From: Halocaridina rubra
Lineage: Eukaryota > Arthropoda > Malacostraca > Decapoda > Atyidae
DNA length: 14,571 nucleotides
Assembly (NCBI GenBank): GCA_037179515.1
Contig: JAXCGZ010024132.1
Span: 1-14,571, forward strand
Reading direction: 5' to 3'
The translations under genes and the position numbers were made by a program. Positions within the stretch are counted from its first letter, which is position 1. Every line of letters starts with the position of its first letter. A model generated the notes under the pieces. That model was given only the letters and a program-made list of their open reading frames with translations. It was not told the DNA's origin and ran no database searches. Positions 9,622 through 14,571 of this stretch are shown in pieces.

Positions 9622-11410
9622 ATGGCTAGTAAACACCCAGGAAAAGACTGTGGAAGTACTTCTACTCCCATAAGAGCCAAAAAGGCAATAAGCATTAAAG
9701 TCAAACTTCAAGTGTTGGCCCGGTATGAGCGTGGTGAGAGTACGGTTACCATTAAACGGGCGATGCATCTCCATGAAAGCACGCTGCACACTATCCGTTA
9801 TAATGCTGACAACATAAAGAAAAGTGCCAAAGCTGGTGTTAGTTTAACTGCGGCTAAATCTTCATATACTTGAATGAATATTATGGAGAAAATGAAAAAA
9901 ATGCTAAGCATGTGGGTGAATATCAAGAACAAACAGCAAACGAACCTGCTATATAATATCATCAGGGAAAAAGCATGTGAGATTTACGAACATTTGAAAT
10001 CCCAGGTGGAAGGCGAAGAAGTGAAACCCTTTACAGCTAGCGCTGGTTGGTTTTCAAATTTCCAGCGTAGGTTTGGTTACTGCAACTGTAAATTACAAGG
10101 TTAAAGCACATCAGCTGATACGGATGTGGCAAAAGCGATTTCCAGACGAATTAAAGGCCATCATAGAGAAAGGGGGATATAAGTCCAGGCCGATTTTCAA
10201 TAAGGACGAAACTGCTTTATTCTGGAAACGAATATCACTTTACCCTACTGATTGGTGCTAACGCTGAGGGTGACATGAAGCTGAAGCTGGTAATGATTTA
10301 CCATTCAAAAATTCCTCGTGCACTAAAGGGTTACATAAAGAGTTACTTTCAGTGCACTGGTATTCAAATCCAAAAGGATGGATGACTGGGAGTATTTTTA
10401 AAGATTATTTCTTAACACGTCTCCCAAACAAGTTAGAAATCTACTGCAAGAGTCATGATTTACCCTTCAAAATTCTTCTAATATTAGATAATGCTCCATC
10501 CCATCCTCCGTCAATCACCGATATTCATCCTAATATCAAAGTTGTATTTCTGATGCCAAATAAACTTCCCTACTCCAACCAATGGACCAAAGGGTAGTGC
10601 AGATGCTGAAATCGCACTACCACAAGCATTCTTTTAAAGATCTCAGTAGTAAGACTGACGTCAGCATGGGCGACCTTGAGAGAGCAGCTGAGGCCGACAA
10701 TATCTCAGAGCTAGACATAAAGAAGACTGCAGTTAAGGAATACTGGAAAGAATTTAATATCAAGTATGCCATATGGTTTGTGAAGGATTCTTGGGCTGAA
10801 GTAACACAGTTTTGTCTAAATGGAGCCTGGAAGAAGATTTGCCCGCAGTTAGTGCTTTTTCACAGGTTTTGATCTCAATGATCGTCTGTCAAAGAGAAGA
10901 CTTGAGTGCGTTCAGCGTGCACATAGTGTAGGATTCACCAACGTTGATGAGGAGGATGTGGATGCCTTTCTTGCTTTCCACACAAAGGAATTGACTGCCA
11001 AGGATTTGGAGGACATGGAAGGTGAACGACAACGTTAGGAGAGGGAGGAAATCGAGGCAGCAGCACTTTCTGCAAGCCCCATGAAATCACTAACTGTGAG
11101 TCGATTGACTAAATTTTTTCACTTGATTGAGTGCCTTGGAATTATTGGATAAGGACGATCCCACGATAGAGCGTGCAGGCGTGACATCTAGAAAAGAAAT
11201 GCATGATATTTTCTGCTAAAACGAAATTTTAAAAGAAAAGAGGAGGATTGCATGGCAGGCAACTCTTGATGCTTACTTTTCATCAAAAAAAGAAGTGATA
11301 CTGATGACCCTCAGCCCAGCACATTTAAGCAGTATGAAGCCCAACCACAACCAGGGGTTAGCTCTCCCCATATCTCCTCCTCCTCTTCACCTCCCTCTCC
11401 TACCGTTTAA
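9622..11410 (+). pseudogene. TIGD1-like Tigger/pogo transposase, multiply broken
   Basis: This is a cut-and-paste DNA transposase relic that would act in the nucleus on element ends at TA targets. Order: CENP-B-type helix-turn-helix (9622-9800, IKVKLQVLARYERGES...RAMHLHESTLHTI); Tc5-type helix-turn-helix (9874-10090, KNKQQTNLLYNIIREKACEI...GWFSNFQRRFG); SADTDVAK linker; DDE_1 catalytic core with D at 10205 (IFNKDET), D at 10487 (LILDNAPSHP) and D at 10585 (QPMDQ); and an acidic tail (NVDEEDVDAFLAFHTKEL) with a QATLDAYF C-terminus. Visible damage: TGA at 9871 (CGA in copy 3, so CpG decay), TAA at 10102, frameshift near 10138, a junction near 10232 missing roughly 20 residues between FWKR and the LLIGANAEGD block, frameshifts near 10345 and 10853, one base missing near 10563 in the PNTTS block, TAG at 11036, frameshift near 11131, TAA at 11217, and a slip in the A run near 11290. 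It ends at TAA 11408 after a Ser/Pro-rich tail. No introns are certain. It encodes no working protein. Confidence 0.9.
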
Positions 11411-12900
11411 CTCACCTTGTCAACGCCACCCCGCTCGGCTCAGTATGATTGTTGCCCATTGTACATAGAGTGAGTACACCTCTGTAATCTTTTACGTTAT
11501 TACGTTATGTTTTTAATATCATACTACAATATTACATTCAGTCATTGCATAATTATAAAACATGAGTTTTCTAGTGTTGTTTTTCATTTTTTTAATGGTA
11601 GCTTTATTTTTGCACCTAGGGTTTGGCTCTTCCACTTCCTCCTCTTTTCCTATCTCTTATATCACCTGCTCGCCTCAAACACGCTTGACGTCCGTTGCTC
11701 GCCGTATATATGGTGAGTAGAATGTGCGTAATATTTTTTACTTGCATCATTACTGAGTATTGCATAATGAAAAAAAAATTCTAGTTTTGCTTTTATTAAA
11801 TTTTTTGTTACTGTATCTTTATTTATTTTTTCAGCTAGAGGTTCGTTCTAACGCTTGCCTCTCCTCTTCTCCTACCGCTAAGTCACGTGCTTGCCGCCAC
11901 CACGCTCGGCCCATACCCGCTGGTCACCGTACTATAGAGTGGGTAGAAGTGTTTTATATCTATTTTTGTTATAGTAATTCAGGTGTTGCATAATGAAAAA
12001 ATTTTAGTTTTCTAGTCTTGCATTTGTTAATGTTTTTTATGTTTGCAAATAGAGGTTCGTTCTCCTCTTCTAATACCGCTTATGTCAAGTGCTCACCGCA
12101 ATCACGCTCATCCCATACCTATTCATCACCACACTATAGATTGAGTAGGATGTGTTTTATATTTTTTTTTAAATAGTAATTCAGGCATTGCATAATGAAA
12201 AAAATTTAGTTTTCTAGTCTTACATTAGTTAATTGTTTTTTACATCTGTAGATAAGAGGTTCGTTCTCCTCTTTTAATACCGCTATGTCAAATGCTCACC
12301 GCCACCACTCGCATCCCAGACCTGTTGGTCACTGTATATAGAGTGAGTAGAATGTGTATTATATTTTTTTTTTGTTACAGTAACTCAGGCATGGCATAAT
12401 GAAAAATTTTAGTTTTCTAGTCTTGCATTTGTTGATTGGTTTTTACGCTTGTCCCAAGCCTGTTGCTCACCGTATAATAGAGTAGAATGAGTTATCTTTT
12501 TTTTTTTTTGTTACAGTATTTCAGGCATTGTATAATGTAAATTTTCTTAAATATTTTAGTCTTGCTTTTGTTAATTGTTTTTATTTTACCTTTGATTACG
12601 TTTGCAAATGAGGTTCGTTCTAACACTTCCCCCTCCTCTTCTGCTACCGCTGACGTCACGTGCTCACCGCCACCATGCTCGGCCCATACCTGTTGCGCAC
12701 CTTACTATAGAGTGAGTAGAATGTGTTATACATTTAGGCATTGCTTAATGAAATTTCATTTTTAGTTTTTTAGTCTTGCTTTGGTTATTTTTAAATCTTA
12801 TTTTATAATTGTTTATGTTTGCAGATAGAGGTTCGTTCTCCCGCATCCTCCTCCTCTTCTACTGCTTAAGATACGTGCTCACCGCCACCATGCACGTCCC
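11354..12900 (+). repeat. About eight tandem copies of a ~205-220-bp exon-like 3' unit
   Basis: GAGGTTCGTTCT or its variants start at about 11354 (within the transposase tail), 11618, 11838, 12052, 12256, a truncated unit near 12440-12480, 12610 and 12828. A typical unit has a T-rich tract ending TTTGCAG/TTTTCAG, then GAGGTTCGTTCT, a CCTCCTCTTCTACCGCT block coding Ser/Pro/Thr, a TCACGTGCTCACCGCCACC block, CTGTTGCTCACCGT, TATAGAGTGAGTAGAATGTG and an AT-rich spacer with GCATAATGAAAAA. The acceptor-like CAG and donor-like GTGAGT make each unit resemble a ~110-bp exon. Open frames at 11760-11993 and 12562-12765 are unit readings (SSPTAKSRACRHHARP; SSSATADVTCSPPPCSAHTC), not separate genes. Confidence 0.85.
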
Positions 12901-13141
12901 AATGTATGCCTGTTGTCCACAGCATAATAGAGTACAGTAATTTAATTTCTTGCTGTACAGTAACTTTGAATATCTTTTGTACACTTAAAAATAGACACAG
13001 GACTTTCTGCTTTGTTATGTACTTGTAAAATATGTTTTACTTATCTTATATCATTGTTTCTTAAGGAAAATGACTCGTCACATTATGCGATTATTACATT
13101 ACGCTGCACTTCTGAGAACCTTTTTCCGCATTATTCTAAGA
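12885..13141 (+). repeat. Element D right-end region (single copy of the element C array unit)
   Basis: ACCATGCACGTCCCAATGTA at 12888, CTTGCTGTACAGTAA, GGACTTTCTGCTTTGTTATG, ATATGTTTTACTTATCTTAT and CACTTCTGAGAACCTTTTTC match one unit plus terminus of element C (7211-7530). The final ~15 bp of the C terminus are absent. Confidence 0.8.
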
Positions 13142-13433
13142 ATGATTGTGACCCCAGGATGAGCCAAAAAATAATAAAATAAAACTGACTTTATTGGGCC
13201 TGGGCACGGAGATTACATAAAGTAAAGAGAAACAGAGATTTAAAGTGTAATGACCTGTCATATGTGAATGGATTATAAAAGATGTGTAATGAATATCCAA
13301 TTATCTGCTGGGTTTTAATATACTGCACCTCTGCATTACTTTCATGATGTCTATTCCAAAAAAATCTCCTAAGATCTTATTATTATTATTATTATTGGCA
13401 ACAATAATTTTCCTTTGATGATGATTGTGGAGA
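13142..13433. repeat. Dispersed repeat R, copy 2
   Basis: This matches 13901-14180 over nearly its whole length: AATAAAATAAAAC, GTAATGACCTGTCA, GGATTATAAAAGATGTGTAA, TGAATATCCA, CTGCTGGGTTTTAATATAC, TTCATGATGTCTATTC, AAGATCTTATTATT, CAATAATTTTCCTTTGATGA and TGATTGTGGAGATTATTATT. It contains an internal (ATT)6 at 13378-13396. It abuts the truncated right side of element D. No coding is evident. Confidence 0.9.
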
Positions 13434-13443
13434 TTATTATTGA

Positions 13444-13492
<49 letters not shown>

Positions 13493-13521
13493 GTTATTAT
13501 TATCATTATTATTATTGTTAT
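13434..13521. repeat. (ATT)n microsatellite
   Basis: An (ATT)n array of about 29 units with a few substitutions (GAT, GTT, CAT) follows repeat R copy 2. The Leu-rich open frame through it is a microsatellite translation. Confidence 0.95.
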
Positions 13522-13781
<260 letters not shown>

Positions 13782-13868
13782 CCTTGTTCCTTTTATACGA
13801 GATTTTTTTATATGCGAAATTGTAATAACGCCCCCCCCAAAAATAATAGTATAAAATTCGGAATTCGG
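13782..13868. mobile_element. Left-end fragment of a C/D-type Tigger element (E)
   Basis: CCTTGTTCCTTTTATACGAG, then GCGAAATTGTAATAACGCCC and AAAATTCGGAATTCGG match the left ends of element C (5902-5990) and element D (8521-8610). It stops after about 87 bp at an A-tract; nothing else of the transposon is present. Confidence 0.7.
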
Positions 13869-13900
13869 AAAAAAAAAAAAAAATTTTTTTTTTTTTTTTT
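13869..13900. repeat. A15/T17 homopolymer palindrome
   Basis: Fifteen A (13869-13883) are followed directly by seventeen T (13884-13900), a perfect self-complementary junction. The T run immediately precedes repeat R copy 3, so on the minus strand it would be a poly(A) at the end of R. It may mark a retroposition or end-joining junction. Confidence 0.85.
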
Positions 13901-14112
13901 AGATTATTGTGACAACAGGATGGACCAAAAAATGATAAAATAAAACAGCCTTTATCAGGCTGTAAAGAGATACAGATGGAGAGTGTAATGACCTGTCAGT
14001 TGTGAAGGGATTATAAAAGATGTGTAATGAATATCCAGCTCTCTGCTGGGTTTTAATATACCTCTGCATTACTCTCATGATGTCTATTCAAAAAATTCTC
14101 CTTAGATCTTAA

Positions 14113-14143
<31 letters not shown>

Positions 14144-14180
14144 TGTAACAATAATTTTCCTTTGATGATGATTGTGGAGA
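13901..14180. repeat. Dispersed repeat R, copy 3
   Basis: This is a direct copy of 13142-13433 with small indels, in the same orientation. It carries (ATT)10 at 14112-14144 where copy 2 has about six units. On the minus strand it ends in a poly(A)-like run, compatible with, but not proving, a reverse-transcribed origin. Confidence 0.9.
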
Positions 14181-14214
14181 TTATTATTATTATTATTATT
14201 ATTATCATTATTAT
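14180..14214. repeat. (ATT)n microsatellite after R copy 3
   Basis: About eleven ATT units with one ATC variant follow GATTGTGGAG, in the same position as the longer array after R copy 2. Confidence 0.9.
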
Positions 14215-14571
14215 CACGAATTTTGTAAATTAAAAACCATTATTTTTTACAATAAAATAAAAGTAGTTTTTTGGTTGAATTGAAACAAGAGTTTAATTAA
14301 AAGATTCTCTCTCTCGTTTTCATTTTCACTTTACATTATATAGAATATATTTTATATTAAAAAGTAGAAATAGTCTTACCAAAAAACAACGCATACATCA
14401 GTTTACTTTACAAAGCTGATGAAGCCCGTTTTTGGGGCAGCAAAATGATAAAATATAATAATGCACTTTTTAATAAAAAAAACGTTAATGAGTTTAAAAA
14501 GGACCGTTTAAAATTAATTTTCCTTTTCCACGAAATCCTTTTGTAATGTCTCTCTTAAAACAGGAAATTAG
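14215..14571. other. AT-rich stretch without recognisable genes
   Basis: No ORF or tandem repeat is convincing. The only notable string is a weak hammerhead-ribozyme-like motif at 14416-14445. Confidence 0.5.

Larger units (their letters stand above)
8521..13141 (+). mobile_element. Tigger transposon D, transposase-bearing but decayed
   Basis: The left end CACCTAGTTC at 8521 is followed by the C-like subterminal region (GTGAAATTGGAATAACGCCC, TACGAATTTCGCAAATAGCG, CGACCGCCTCGGAGGC). Four tandem copies of the 5' transposase segment follow (8733-9900), then the transposase pseudogene body (to 11410), about eight tandem 3' exon-like units (11354-12900) and a terminal region shared with element C. 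The outermost right end (AACTAGGCG in C) is missing; at about 13141 the element runs into repeat R. It belongs to the pogo/Tigger group of Tc1-mariner from the CENP-B-type and Tc5-type DNA-binding domains and DDE_1 catalytic blocks. It is more than 4.6 kb, larger than typical Tigger elements of 2-3 kb, because of the tandem arrays. Confidence 0.8.

Overview
The window is non-coding-rich, repeat-dominated eukaryotic nuclear DNA. Very long (TA)n arrays, (CT)n, (ATT)n and (GATA)n tracts, tRNA-derived SINEs on the minus strand and several decayed Tigger (pogo/Tc1-mariner) DNA transposons suggest an arthropod. A decapod crustacean is my best guess, from the style of the repeats only; no diagnostic host gene settles it. 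There is no bacterial-type operon structure, and most long open frames are translated TA or ATT microsatellites.

Layout. 1-693: repeat DNA, including a possible old MITE and the first of three copies of a dispersed repeat (R). 1077-1501 minus: the only plausible host coding sequence, a candidate last exon with a PPxY motif behind a splice acceptor. 1560-1811: a large imperfect hairpin. 1809-1954: (CA)n(TA)n. 1955-5501: a head-to-tail dimer of a non-autonomous Tigger-like element with CAGTGTTCCCCC ends (units A1 and A2). It carries two SINEs, two copies of a retroelement 3' end with a (GATA)n tract, a 49-codon transposase N-terminus remnant, and local higher-order tandem repeats. 5502-5901: TA/CT arrays around a 131-bp hairpin-bearing spacer. 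5902-7542: non-autonomous Tigger element C, with two units of a deleted coding segment and four units of a ~200-bp repeat. 7543-7660: (TA)n. 7661-8510: element B, same family as A, with repeat starts spaced exactly 169 bp apart. 8521-13141: element D, the longest, holding a TIGD1-like transposase pseudogene (9622-11410). Its 5' coding segment is repeated four times and its 3'/C-terminal exon-like segment about eight times. 13142-14214: two direct copies of R with (ATT)n tracts, separated by a (TA)n array and a 5'-end fragment of a D-type element (E). 14215-14571: essentially featureless AT-rich DNA with one weak hammerhead-like motif.

No active gene system can be supported. The transposase has all three catalytic-D blocks (IFNKDET, LILDNAPSHP, QPMDQ), but they lie in different frames among stops, frameshifts and an internal deletion. 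The most notable pattern is that each larger Tigger-type element has turned part of its own body into a short tandem array. In addition, all eight element ends that can be placed abut a (TA)n microsatellite, TA being the target site of this superfamily.
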